Assembly (NCBI RefSeq): GCF_000174815.1
Contig: NZ_ACNN01000020.1
Coordinates: 167,074 to 231,073 of the forward strand
From: Porphyromonas endodontalis ATCC 35406
Lineage (GTDB): Bacteria; Bacteroidota; Bacteroidia; Bacteroidales; Porphyromonadaceae
DNA: 64,000 nt
Direction of reading: 5' to 3'
Part shown: one piece after another, positions 52,386-60,689 of the stretch
Numbering within the stretch: position 1 is the stretch's first letter
Layout: each line of letters starts with the position of its first letter
Program-made: the position numbers and the translations under genes
The notes under the pieces: model-generated
The model's input: the letters and a program-made list of their open reading frames with translations, nothing else
The model's database searches: none
Told to the model about the DNA's origin: nothing

Positions 52386-53282
52386 ATGAGATACAAATAT
52401 ATACTATACTATAGCCTTCTTGCCTTGAGTTTGAGCTCCGTGGTAATCCCAGCGCAAGCTCAGCAAGAGCAGAGTGCCGTTGGTGTGGGTACGCGCACTC
52501 CCTATTCTTCTGCATTAGACCTTGATGTCTCTCACCTTCCCGATGGGAGGAAGAAAGGTTTTTTGTTGCCGAAAGTGGCTCTTACAGGGAAGCAGGATAC
52601 CCATACGATACATTCCCCTAAGAAGGCAATGATGGTGTATAATACGCAGACTGCCGGGAGTGGAGATCAGCAGGTGTATGCAAATCTTGTCTATGTTTGG
52701 ACGGGGCAAGAGTGGGTACCTTTTTCTAATCTAAAAGAGATTCGCCGACTAAAGAAGCCCATTCACTTTGTGCTTGCCTCTAAACGGAAGATTCCTATTG
52801 AAATCTCAAAGTTTAATAGCTATCAGGGGATGCCCTTGAAGTGGAACACTGATGAGGTATACTTGAAAAATGAGAAGGACGTAAAGGTTTCGACCTTTTC
52901 TCCTTTCGAAGAGATTGAGATTCTCAGGGAGGCTTACTACGAGTTTACCGGAAGTTTCAACTTCAAGTCTGATGCAGACGGTGCCACTTCAGTGGTCGTC
53001 CTGCTTCAGAAAAAATCAAAATATGGCTCTTGGTCTACAATTGCCTCCTCTTCTCTTCCTTTTGAGAGAGGGGTTCAGACTTGGTCACAGACGATAGTTT
53101 TCCCGGTTTTTACTCATAAGTACCAAGAAGGAGATAAGCTACGCATTATGCTTAAGAAGGGAGAGGGGCAAAATCAAAAGTCAGGAGCCAAGATTGCTTA
53201 CGACCCGGAGAATCCCGAAGATGTAACGATGAATATACGTCTTACTCGTTTGAGAAATGAAGGAGAAACCTATGATGATTAA
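52386..53282 (+). CDS. Tandem paralogue 3 of the tail-fibre-like/C1q-like family
   Basis: A 298-residue protein; signal peptide to AQAQ near residue 26. First module: AVGVGTRTPYSSALDLDV, KKGFLLPKVAL, KKAMMVYNTQ, YVWTGQEWVPF, closest to paralogue 2. The head has YYEFTGSFNFKSDADG, SVVVLLQKKSK and YQEGDKLRIMLKK. The start ATG at 52386 follows a GTG one codon earlier. It is the last gene of the operon and is followed by a strong terminator 63 nt later. Confidence 0.65.
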   Translation: MRYKYILYYSLLALSLSSVVIPAQAQQEQSAVGVGTRTPYSSALDLDVSHLPDGRKKGFLLPKVALTGKQDTHTIHSPKKAMMVYNTQTAGSGDQQVYANLVYVWTGQEWVPFSNLKEIRRLKKPIHFVLASKRKIPIEISKFNSYQGMPLKWNTDEVYLKNEKDVKVSTFSPFEEIEILREAYYEFTGSFNFKSDADGATSVVVLLQKKSKYGSWSTIASSSLPFERGVQTWSQTIVFPVFTHKYQEGDKLRIMLKKGEGQNQKSGAKIAYDPENPEDVTMNIRLTRLRNEGETYDD

Positions 53283-53344
53283 GCTCTGAGGTTTCTCTCT
53301 ACGGAGAATGCACTTTCGTGTCTTGGATGTGCAGAACCTGTTTT

Positions 53345-53379
53345 GCCCCCTTTGCCTCTAGAGGCGAAGGGGGCTTTTT
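53345..53379 (+). terminator. Intrinsic terminator of the fimbrial operon
   Basis: A stem GCCCCCTTTGCCTC/GAGGCGAAGGGGGC (53345-53374, nearly perfect, very short loop) followed by TTTTT. It defines the end of the 12-kb transcript. The following 213 nt show no gene. Confidence 0.9.
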
Positions 53380-53592
53380 ATAGCCTGTTACGTATAAGGA
53401 AGCTGAGAAAAGGAGAGAAATATAGGGCAGAATTCGATCTGTTACAGGCTGGTTTCGTGCCGGAATTTGGCGAGAATGAAGGAGGAACTAGGCCTGTGCG
53501 TGCTCCTTTGCTAACGGAGATGCCGCGCTCCTGTTGAAGGGAGTTGCCGGCATACTCGCTGGGGCGTAGGGTGCTAGTCGCAGATTAGTAGC

Positions 53593-53600
53593 TATCTTTG
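53593..53600 (+). promoter_or_regulatory. -7 promoter box directly before nspC (TATCTTTG)
   Basis: Fits TAnnTTTG, but ends only 4 nt before the nspC ATG. The transcript would therefore start at or a few nt from the start codon, suggesting a leaderless mRNA. No -33 TTTG is seen. Confidence 0.45.
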
Positions 53601-53604
53601 TAGC

Positions 53605-54720
53605 ATGGAAGTATATCCGCGTTATGTAGTTGAGGAGCCGCTCCTTCGGCGTAATTTGAGCCTTATTCGCAAGGTGGCGGACGAGGCCAAGGTAGAGATT
53701 ATTGTCGCTTTTAAGGCCTTCGCCCTATGGAAGCTCTTCCCTATCTTTCGGGAATACGGCTTTGGTAGTACTGCCAGTTCTCCCTGGGAAGCTCGTCTGG
53801 GGTATGAGGGCTTGGAGCGTAAGGCACATGCTTTCTCACCGGCTTATCGGGCGCAAGATTGGGCAGAATGGACACGTTGTTGTAGCCATATAACCTTCAA
53901 TTCCCTCAGTCAGTACCGAGCGTTCTGTACCCCCTCTTCGGAGGTCTCTTACGGCTTACGTATCAACCCCGGTTACTCTCCTGTGGAGACGGACCTTTAT
54001 AATCCGGCTCTACCCGGCTCGCGTTTTGGGCTCTCGCCCGAGGAGTTGGGCTTGCATCTCCCCGAGGGGATAGAGGGGTTGCATGTACATGTTTTGTGCG
54101 AGGGGAATAGCTTCCAGCTAGAGAAACTGCTCTCCATTATAGAGCAACGTTTTGCCTCGCCCCTCTCAGAAGCGTGTTGGCTTAACCTAGGTGGCGGTCA
54201 TCTTATGACCCACAAAGAGTACAACGTGCCTCATTTGATTGCCGTACTCAAGGCTTTCCGTCAGCGTCACCCCCATCTACAACTTATCATGGAGCCGGGG
54301 TCGGCATTTGCTTGGCAGACCGGTTTCTTAGAAAGTCATGTGCTAGATATTGTAGAGCACGATGGTATTAAAACGGCAATTCTCGATGTTTCGTTTACCT
54401 GCCATATGCCGGATTGCTTGGAGATGCCCTACAAACCCGTGATACGAGGTGCGCACCACGACCCTGTGGAGGGGCTACCTACCTATCGACTCGGGGGCAA
54501 TAGTTGCCTAAGTGGCGACTTCTTGGGAGACTGGAGTTTCGATAAGCCTTTGGAGGTGGGAGATACTCTTATCTTTGAGGATATGATCCATTACACAACG
54601 GTTAAGACCCATATGTTTAATGGAGTAGCGCATCCCGACCTCGTGTTACAAAAGTCTAATGGCGAAGAGGTGCTACTACGCCGTTTCGGCTATCAGGACT
54701 ACAAAGAGCGAATGGATTGA
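53605..54720 (+). CDS. nspC: Carboxynorspermidine/carboxyspermidine decarboxylase
   Basis: A 371-residue PLP enzyme of the alanine-racemase/ornithine-decarboxylase fold. It decarboxylates carboxyspermidine (or carboxynorspermidine) in the alternative spermidine route used in Bacteroidota. The PLP lysine is K37 in VAFKAFALWKLF; GSTASSPWEARLGYE, HVHVLCEGNSF, LNLGGGH and GNSCLSGDFLGDW are typical NspC features. No start lies upstream in frame before a stop, and the N-terminus aligns with known NspC, so the ATG at 53605 is firm even though a promoter box ends 4 nt before it. ftsY follows 40 nt later. Confidence 0.93.
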   Translation: MEVYPRYVVEEPLLRRNLSLIRKVADEAKVEIIVAFKAFALWKLFPIFREYGFGSTASSPWEARLGYEGLERKAHAFSPAYRAQDWAEWTRCCSHITFNSLSQYRAFCTPSSEVSYGLRINPGYSPVETDLYNPALPGSRFGLSPEELGLHLPEGIEGLHVHVLCEGNSFQLEKLLSIIEQRFASPLSEACWLNLGGGHLMTHKEYNVPHLIAVLKAFRQRHPHLQLIMEPGSAFAWQTGFLESHVLDIVEHDGIKTAILDVSFTCHMPDCLEMPYKPVIRGAHHDPVEGLPTYRLGGNSCLSGDFLGDWSFDKPLEVGDTLIFEDMIHYTTVKTHMFNGVAHPDLVLQKSNGEEVLLRRFGYQDYKERMD

Positions 54721-54760
54721 CGCCGGAAGACAGTTTTAGTAGAGAGAAATTTAGATAGAT

Positions 54761-55714
54761 ATGGGATTATTCGGAATCTTTTCTAAGAAGAAAAAAGAGA
54801 CACTCGATACAGGGCTTGAGAAGACCAAAGACTCGGTGCTTGGTAAGATCTCTCGTGCACTCGCAGGTAAGAGCAAGGTTGATGACGAAGTACTCGACAA
54901 CCTCGAAGATGTGCTTATCTCCAGCGATGTTGGGGTAGATACCACCCTCAAGATTATCAAGCGTATAGAGGAGCGAGTAGCTCGCGATAAGTATGTGTCT
55001 ACCGCCGAACTTAACGGTATCTTGCGTAGCGAGATAGAGGCTCTACTTACCGAGAGCGGCACCATAGACGGAGATAGTTTTGTACTGCCGACAGAGAGTA
55101 AGCCCTACGTAATAATGGTGGTAGGGGTCAATGGAGTAGGCAAAACCACGACAATCGGCAAGCTCGCTTACCAGTTCAAAGCGGCTGGTCACAAGGTGGT
55201 AATTGGTGCTGCCGATACCTTCCGCGCTGCTGCTATTGACCAATTAAGCGTTTGGGCAGAGCGTGTGGATGTACCCATGATCAAACAGAAAATGGGGGCA
55301 GACCCTGCTAGTGTGGCCTATGATACGGTGGCTAGTGCCGTGGCACAAGATGCCGACGTTGTGTTGATTGATACAGCCGGTCGTCTCCACAACAAAGTGG
55401 GGCTGATGAATGAGCTTACCAAGATAAAGCGTGTGATGCAGAAGGTAGTACCCGATGCCCCTCAGGAGGTATTGTTGGTACTCGATGGCTCCACGGGGCA
55501 GAATGCTTTTGAGCAAGCACGCCAGTTTACCGCGGCTACCGAGGTTAATGCTCTTGCCGTGACCAAACTTGACGGTACGGCTAAGGGCGGGGTAGTGATT
55601 GGGATTTCTGATCAGTTCAATATCCCTGTAAAGTATATTGGCTTAGGGGAGAAAATCGAAGACCTCCAGGTCTTCCGTAAGCATGAGTTTGTAGCTTCGC
55701 TCTTTGGCGAATGA
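54761..55714 (+). CDS. ftsY: Signal recognition particle receptor FtsY
   Basis: A 317-residue SRP GTPase that docks ribosome-SRP complexes at the inner membrane. The NG domain is complete: helical N domain (about 10-95), P-loop GVNGVGKTTTIGKLA, DTFRAAAIDQL, DTAGRLHN, TKLDGTAKGG and the closing GLGEKIEDLQVF. The acidic A domain of E. coli FtsY is missing and only a short basic N-terminus (SKKKKE) remains, which is common in this phylum. The stop overlaps the rimO start (ATGA). Confidence 0.97.
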   Translation: MGLFGIFSKKKKETLDTGLEKTKDSVLGKISRALAGKSKVDDEVLDNLEDVLISSDVGVDTTLKIIKRIEERVARDKYVSTAELNGILRSEIEALLTESGTIDGDSFVLPTESKPYVIMVVGVNGVGKTTTIGKLAYQFKAAGHKVVIGAADTFRAAAIDQLSVWAERVDVPMIKQKMGADPASVAYDTVASAVAQDADVVLIDTAGRLHNKVGLMNELTKIKRVMQKVVPDAPQEVLLVLDGSTGQNAFEQARQFTAATEVNALAVTKLDGTAKGGVVIGISDQFNIPVKYIGLGEKIEDLQVFRKHEFVASLFGE

Positions 55715-57021
55715 GAAGAAACGAAGTAAACGTAATTACGCTCGGTTGCTCCAAAAATCTTGTGGATTCGGAGCTCTTGATGCGGCGTTTTGCGGCGGCA
55801 GGCTACTCGGTGCGCCATGATCCCAAGCGCATAACGGGGGAGATTGTCGTGATCAATACCTGCGGCTTCATTGGTGCAGCTCAAGAGGAATCTATCAATA
55901 CGATACTCGCTTTTGTGCGTGCTAAAGAAGAGGGGCGCATTGGCAAATTGATTGTAATGGGTTGCTTGAGTGAGCGATTCCGTGGTGACCTTAAGGCCGA
56001 AATCCCCGAGATCGATGCTCTCTACGGCAAGTTCGATTGGAAAAATCTAGTGGCCGACCTAGGCCCTTCCTTCGCTCCCGAGACGGATACGGCACGCCTC
56101 CTAACCACCCCCAAACACTACGCCTATGTGAAGATTTCGGAGGGGTGTGATAGGGGTTGCTCCTACTGCGCTATCCCTCTTATCACGGGGCGGCAAAAAT
56201 CGCGTACCATAGAGTCTCTTGTAGATGAAGTGAAAACGCTTGTAGACGAGGGCTGTAGCGAATTTCAATTGATCGCACAAGACCTTACTTCGTACGGCCG
56301 GGATCTTGGAGGCAAGGTGCTATTGGCTCCCCTTTTGGAGCGACTTTCGGATCTCCCGGGGGTGCGTCGCCTTCGTTTACACTATGCCTATCCTACGCAG
56401 TTCCCCCGAGAGATTCTCCCCATAATGAGGGAACGAGATAATATCTGTAAGTACTTGGATATTGCGCTGCAGCATGCAACCGACAATATGCTCCAAAAGA
56501 TGCGTCGCAATATCACCCAGCTCGAGACAGAGCGGCTCCTTGATGAGATTCGTAAAGAAGTGCCGGGGATTGCGTTGCGTACCACGTTGATTGTGGGGCA
56601 TCCCGGGGAGACGGAACAAGACTTTCGAGCCCTATGCGAGTTTATAGAGCGCAGGCAATTTGAGCGCATGGGCGCCTTTGCCTATAGCCACGAGGTTGGT
56701 ACTTATGCTTATAAACACTATCAAGACGAGATACCCGAGGAGGTGAAAATGGAGCGTCTGGAGCAACTTATGGCACTGCAGGAGCCTATTGCCGAGGCGT
56801 ATAGCCGTAGCTTGGTGGGGACTACTCAGGAGGTGCTTATAGACCGCAGGGAGGAGGAGTTTGTTGTGGGGCGCACGCAATACGATTCTCCTGAGGTGGA
56901 TCCCGAGGTGCTTATCCCTGTAGAGCAAGCCCATTCTCTCCGTGTTGGGCATTATTACCCCCTACCTATCGTAGGAGTAGATGGCTTTGATTTATTGGCG
57001 CAAGCCCCATTGTCCCGATAG
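55711..57021 (+). CDS. rimO: Ribosomal protein uS12 methylthiotransferase RimO
   Basis: A 436-residue radical-SAM enzyme that adds a methylthio group to Asp of ribosomal protein uS12. The N-terminal UPF0004 domain has C13, C51 and C85 for one 4Fe-4S cluster; the radical-SAM cluster is bound by C146-x3-C150-x2-C153 (GCDRGCSYCAIP). A C-terminal TRAM-type domain follows (about 370-436). LGCSKNLVDSE at the N-terminus favours RimO over MiaB. It overlaps ftsY by 4 nt and is followed by the HU/LysM gene after 2 nt. Confidence 0.95.
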   Translation: MRRNEVNVITLGCSKNLVDSELLMRRFAAAGYSVRHDPKRITGEIVVINTCGFIGAAQEESINTILAFVRAKEEGRIGKLIVMGCLSERFRGDLKAEIPEIDALYGKFDWKNLVADLGPSFAPETDTARLLTTPKHYAYVKISEGCDRGCSYCAIPLITGRQKSRTIESLVDEVKTLVDEGCSEFQLIAQDLTSYGRDLGGKVLLAPLLERLSDLPGVRRLRLHYAYPTQFPREILPIMRERDNICKYLDIALQHATDNMLQKMRRNITQLETERLLDEIRKEVPGIALRTTLIVGHPGETEQDFRALCEFIERRQFERMGAFAYSHEVGTYAYKHYQDEIPEEVKMERLEQLMALQEPIAEAYSRSLVGTTQEVLIDRREEEFVVGRTQYDSPEVDPEVLIPVEQAHSLRVGHYYPLPIVGVDGFDLLAQAPLSR

Positions 57022-57023
57022 TT

Positions 57024-58340
57024 ATGATAGAGACCCTACAATGGATTAGTCAACTTGCCGAGCGATCGGAGTTGCAATACGAGAGTTGCGAAGAGCTGTG
57101 GAGCCTTCTGGGGCGCATAGTTTCGGATCGGCTTGCATCCGCCATTCCCGTTTCTGTAGCGGGGGTTGTGGCGTGGCACGTGCGTAAAGAAATGGAGTAC
57201 GTCGCTCTTTTGCCTTCTGGGAGTCGGCTTCTCGTTCCTCCCCGATTGCACCTTGAGACCGGTCTAGCCTCAAGTGCTGCCCCCGATGACCTCGAGGAGA
57301 TACTGCAAGAGTCTTCCCCTTTATCCCCCAAGAGTGTACATGCTTTTTATCAAGCTCTCACCGAGCAGATGTTGCACCATTTGCACAGCGGTAATGCTTT
57401 TCTTTGGGAGGGGATTGGACTATTTGAGGGCGAGGCTAAAGAGGAGCTGGCTTTTACATTTACGCCCTCTGAGCGACTTCTCCAGAGTATCAATAAGCCT
57501 TTTGATGCGTTTTCTCCCATTGCGTTGCCTCAAGACAAAGCTTTTGACGACTTGCCTCAGCGTGCTATTGAGCAGGAAGAGGAGCTTACAAAAATTCCAG
57601 TATATTCTGTCTGTCAGGCTTTCCCAGCCGAGGTGGTTGAGGAATCCGCTCCATCTCCCAACCTTTTGGAGGAAGAGGAGATCGCGTCTAAGGAGGAGAG
57701 TGGGGAACCGCTTTTACCCACAGACGATCTTTTGTCACAGCAAGAAGAGGAGGTTGAGCTCCCCTCCTTGCCGACTTTTCCTCCCGAGCTACCCTCTCTC
57801 CCGGAGGAGGAGTCTATGGAGCCTTTACCTAAAGAAGAGGATGAGGCGTGCTGCGCATCCGAGAAGCCTACCCCCCCTATCCCTCGCCATCCCCACTCGC
57901 GGCGTAAGGTATGGCTTTGGATTGTTCTCCCCTTGTTGTGCCCACTCCTTGTAGGGGGCTACTTTGTGGGAGCGAGGTTTCTTTCCCGCTCCTCGTCTAA
58001 ACCCAGTCGAGAAAAAACGGCTGCCGCCCCTCATCGTACAGATTCTACCCCCACAGATTCGGTGGTAGTTGCCCCAGTACCCGAAGTGATTGAAGAGGTC
58101 TACATCACGATCAAAAAGGGGGATCGCCTAGCCGATTACGCCCGAGAGCATTACGGTAATAAGAAGTTTTGGATTTATATCTATCTTGCCAACGAAGAGA
58201 AAATCTCCAATCCCGATAATGTACCCATCGGTACAACCCTGAGAGTGCCTCGCCCAGAGGAGTATAACATAGATGCCCAAGACCCCGAAGCTCTAGCGCG
58301 GGCCGATAGTCTCATTACCGTAGTGCGTAGTCGTCGCTAA
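57024..58340 (+). CDS. Membrane protein: HU-like domains, membrane helix, LysM domain
   Basis: A 438-residue protein. Residues 1-165 resemble the two prokaryotic HU-like domains of the CCDC81 type (VAGVVAWHVRKEMEYVALLP; HSGNAFLWEGIGLFEGE). A long acidic Glu/Pro-rich linker follows (about 185-290), then a membrane helix at 295-317 (KVWLWIVLPLLCPLLVGGYF), a short Ser/Thr/Pro-rich stretch and a LysM domain at about 360-411 (YITIKKGDRLADYARE, NPDNVPIGTTLRVP). The expected topology is HU-like domains in the cytoplasm and LysM in the periplasm bound to peptidoglycan. In this phylum the gene after rimO is often an HU-type gene; here the HU part is fused to an envelope anchor. DNA binding is unproven. 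Confidence 0.7.
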   Translation: MIETLQWISQLAERSELQYESCEELWSLLGRIVSDRLASAIPVSVAGVVAWHVRKEMEYVALLPSGSRLLVPPRLHLETGLASSAAPDDLEEILQESSPLSPKSVHAFYQALTEQMLHHLHSGNAFLWEGIGLFEGEAKEELAFTFTPSERLLQSINKPFDAFSPIALPQDKAFDDLPQRAIEQEEELTKIPVYSVCQAFPAEVVEESAPSPNLLEEEEIASKEESGEPLLPTDDLLSQQEEEVELPSLPTFPPELPSLPEEESMEPLPKEEDEACCASEKPTPPIPRHPHSRRKVWLWIVLPLLCPLLVGGYFVGARFLSRSSSKPSREKTAAAPHRTDSTPTDSVVVAPVPEVIEEVYITIKKGDRLADYAREHYGNKKFWIYIYLANEEKISNPDNVPIGTTLRVPRPEEYNIDAQDPEALARADSLITVVRSRR

Positions 58341-58357
58341 CAGCCTAGAAAAAGTTG

Positions 58358-58365
58358 TACATTTG
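58358..58365 (+). promoter_or_regulatory. -7 promoter box (TACATTTG)
   Basis: Fits TAnnTTTG, 45 nt upstream of the arginine decarboxylase ATG. No -33 TTTG at normal spacing. Confidence 0.5.
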
Positions 58366-58410
58366 CACCCAGAAAGATTGTAAGTAACCCTGAGAAGAAG
58401 AAAAAGAAGA

Positions 58411-58959
58411 ATGAGCAATATCTTTGGAAACATCATCCCCAACACCTTTTTTGTGACCAAGGGGAGCGGAGAGAGTGATCTCGAACTCCACGCCGGTAGC
58501 TACCACATGGCTCTCTACGATGCCGGTATCTCCGACTATAATATCATGACTTATTCGTCCGTGCTACCTGCAACGGCTCGCCTTGCCACCATGGACGAAG
58601 TGGACATGCCCCCCTTTGGCTCAGAAATGAAGACGATTATGTCCGTTTCGCATGGCTATCAAGATGAGTTTGTATCGGCAGGAATTGTCTACGCTTGGAT
58701 GTACAAAGACGAAAACTTTGATGAGAAAGTGGGAGGTCTTGTATGCGAGGTAAACGGACGCTACCGCATTGAGGAACTTGAGTCTCGTCTTATTCGCGTG
58801 ATTAACGACCTGCATCAGAAAACCTACAGCCAGTACTACCTTGGCGAGCTTACCTTCCTCACAGAGGGTATAACCATCACAAAACGCTATGGAACGGCAC
58901 TTGCCTCACTCTGTTTTGTAGACTTCGTTCAGCCCTCATCTCCCATGCTAGAGAGCTAA
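58411..58959 (+). CDS. Pyruvoyl-dependent arginine decarboxylase
   Basis: A 182-residue proenzyme that cleaves itself and converts arginine to agmatine, the first step of polyamine synthesis from arginine or an acid-consuming reaction. The cleavage site is TYSSVLP, with cut between S49 and S50; S50 becomes the pyruvoyl group. NTFFVTKGSGES near the N-terminus is the family signature, and SHGYQDEFVSAGIVYA lies in the beta-alpha-alpha-beta core. Length matches the single-domain family known from archaea and Chlamydia. NspC of the same pathway is encoded 3.7 kb upstream, and ArgR also lies in the window. It does not look like PLP-type SpeA. Confidence 0.92.
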   Translation: MSNIFGNIIPNTFFVTKGSGESDLELHAGSYHMALYDAGISDYNIMTYSSVLPATARLATMDEVDMPPFGSEMKTIMSVSHGYQDEFVSAGIVYAWMYKDENFDEKVGGLVCEVNGRYRIEELESRLIRVINDLHQKTYSQYYLGELTFLTEGITITKRYGTALASLCFVDFVQPSSPMLES

Positions 58960-58986
58960 TTCTCACCCTTAACTCACAAACAAATA

Positions 58987-60585
58987 ATGAACAAATGCTA
59001 CACCTGGGTAGTGCGCTTTGCCTTGCTTTGCGCGCTATCCTTTGTTTTTTTATTCCCCCTTTGGGGGCAACCCTCGGCCCCACGAGCTACGGATCGGATC
59101 GTTGTAACACTATCCCCTCAACCCCTAGAAGGGAATCAAAAAGTTTACTTTTCTATCTCCGAAGGGGACCAAGTCTCCCTTGAGTCTCCCTCCTCGGGCA
59201 CACTCTCGTTAGGAGAGATAAAGAATCGTAAGCAAGCGGTTTCGTTGGAGTTGCCCTCGGGCACTACGTCTTTTTCTCTAGTGGGTTCTCTGCGAGAATT
59301 CTTCATCCCATACAGAGCGAAGGGCGAGAATACCCCTAAGGTAACGGCTCTTGATCTACAGGGGGTGCCTCGTCTTCTTACGCTCAACTGTGCGGGCAAT
59401 GACATTACCTCCCTTGATGTTTCTAAGAACACCAGCCTTACTTATCTCTTCTGTGACGCCAATCCCATAGCCGAGTTAGATTTATCGGGGCTGCCCAATC
59501 TCACTTCGCTCTCGGCTTCGGATCTGAAGCTAAAGAAGTTGGATCTCTCGGCAAATCCTAAAGTCGCAGCCCTAGGGATAGGGGGGAATCCCTTTGACCA
59601 AGACTTCAATCTCTACGCCTATAGCTCCCTGCCCTTGCTCCAACTTACGTGCGATCGCTTGGGGCTAGAGGAGTTTGATTGCAGCAAGTTCCCCAAATTA
59701 GAGATGCTCTACATCCATGGGAATAAGCTGAAATCTATGGGAGACCTTCGCCCTCTTCGCTCTTTACTGCACCTCTCCATTGGGGATAACCCTCTTCGCG
59801 ATTTTGACGAAAACAAGCTACCCCATGGGCGGTTGCGCTCTCTTTATTGCTTTGGTCTGGGCATTTCTTCTCTCGATTTGAGCGGCTTTACCTATATCAA
59901 TAAGGTCGACTGTAGCAACAATCAATTGACCCATCTCAGTGTCAATCGTTGCGAAAATCTAGAGGTCTTGCGTTGTGGGCGCAATGCACTAACGGAGCTT
60001 GATCTGACGTCCCTTTGGCTCAAAGAATTGCAGTGCGACCGCAATCAGCTATCCGCTATCCTCTTGAGTGATAGAGCGAATATGCAGAAGCTCTCTTGCT
60101 ATGGCAATAGATTGTCTTTGGAGCGCATGGAGCAACTTGTTGAGCGTTTGGTTAAGAGTAGCCCTGAGCAGTCCCCGAGAGTTTTTACTCCTTTTACTAC
60201 TCGAGCAGAGGTGCCAGAGTCTAACGTCTGTCCTAAAAGCCTCGTTGACAGGGTGCGTACTTCCGGATGGGAAGTGCGCGTCGTTACCGGTGTAGATGCC
60301 CAAGGGAGGGAGATTACAGAAGATTTTGAGGGCTCGCCTATGGCTCTAGAGCCTACACCACAACAATCTATTTTTCTCTACCCGAATCCTGCCGGAGAGT
60401 ATCTTTTGGTAGAAAATCTATCTCCAAATACTTGGCTATACCTCTATAATGCATCGGGAGAGTGTGTACAAAAAGAGTTGACGGGAGCCTCGGGGAGCCT
60501 AAAGTTGCCCCTATCTCACCTACCTGTTGGGAGCTACTTTTTACGTACTGATGAGGGCGTATTCCCTTTTATTATAGAGAGATAG
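58987..60585 (+). CDS. Secreted leucine-rich-repeat protein with T9SS sorting domain
   Basis: A 532-residue protein; signal peptide about 1-28 (VRFALLCALSFVFLFPL, ending LWGQ). An N-terminal beta domain (about 35-115) is followed by about thirteen LRRs (KVTALDLQGVPRLLTL, SLDVSKNTSLTYLFCD, LEVLRCGRNALTELDL), the same internalin-like type as the minus-strand protein at 21878-23530 but distant from it. The C-terminal 75 residues (SIFLYPNPAGEYLLVENL, YLYNASGECVQKE, LPVGSYFLRTDEG) are a textbook type A T9SS domain. Starts 27 nt after the arginine decarboxylase gene, so possibly co-transcribed. Likely surface adhesin; ligand unknown. Confidence 0.85.
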   Translation: MNKCYTWVVRFALLCALSFVFLFPLWGQPSAPRATDRIVVTLSPQPLEGNQKVYFSISEGDQVSLESPSSGTLSLGEIKNRKQAVSLELPSGTTSFSLVGSLREFFIPYRAKGENTPKVTALDLQGVPRLLTLNCAGNDITSLDVSKNTSLTYLFCDANPIAELDLSGLPNLTSLSASDLKLKKLDLSANPKVAALGIGGNPFDQDFNLYAYSSLPLLQLTCDRLGLEEFDCSKFPKLEMLYIHGNKLKSMGDLRPLRSLLHLSIGDNPLRDFDENKLPHGRLRSLYCFGLGISSLDLSGFTYINKVDCSNNQLTHLSVNRCENLEVLRCGRNALTELDLTSLWLKELQCDRNQLSAILLSDRANMQKLSCYGNRLSLERMEQLVERLVKSSPEQSPRVFTPFTTRAEVPESNVCPKSLVDRVRTSGWEVRVVTGVDAQGREITEDFEGSPMALEPTPQQSIFLYPNPAGEYLLVENLSPNTWLYLYNASGECVQKELTGASGSLKLPLSHLPVGSYFLRTDEGVFPFIIER

Positions 60586-60689
60586 GGAAAGGGTCTTCTC
60601 TGCTTCTAGAGGGACTTCCGAGAATCCCTTTGCTGTTCTATTGCTTTGTCTCTTAGGAGATTTAGGGCATTCTACTTCCAACTTTACAT

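Noticed and set aside
53343..53537. 64-codon frame after the fimbrial operon
   Set aside because: It begins inside the terminator hairpin, so it would not be translated from the operon mRNA.
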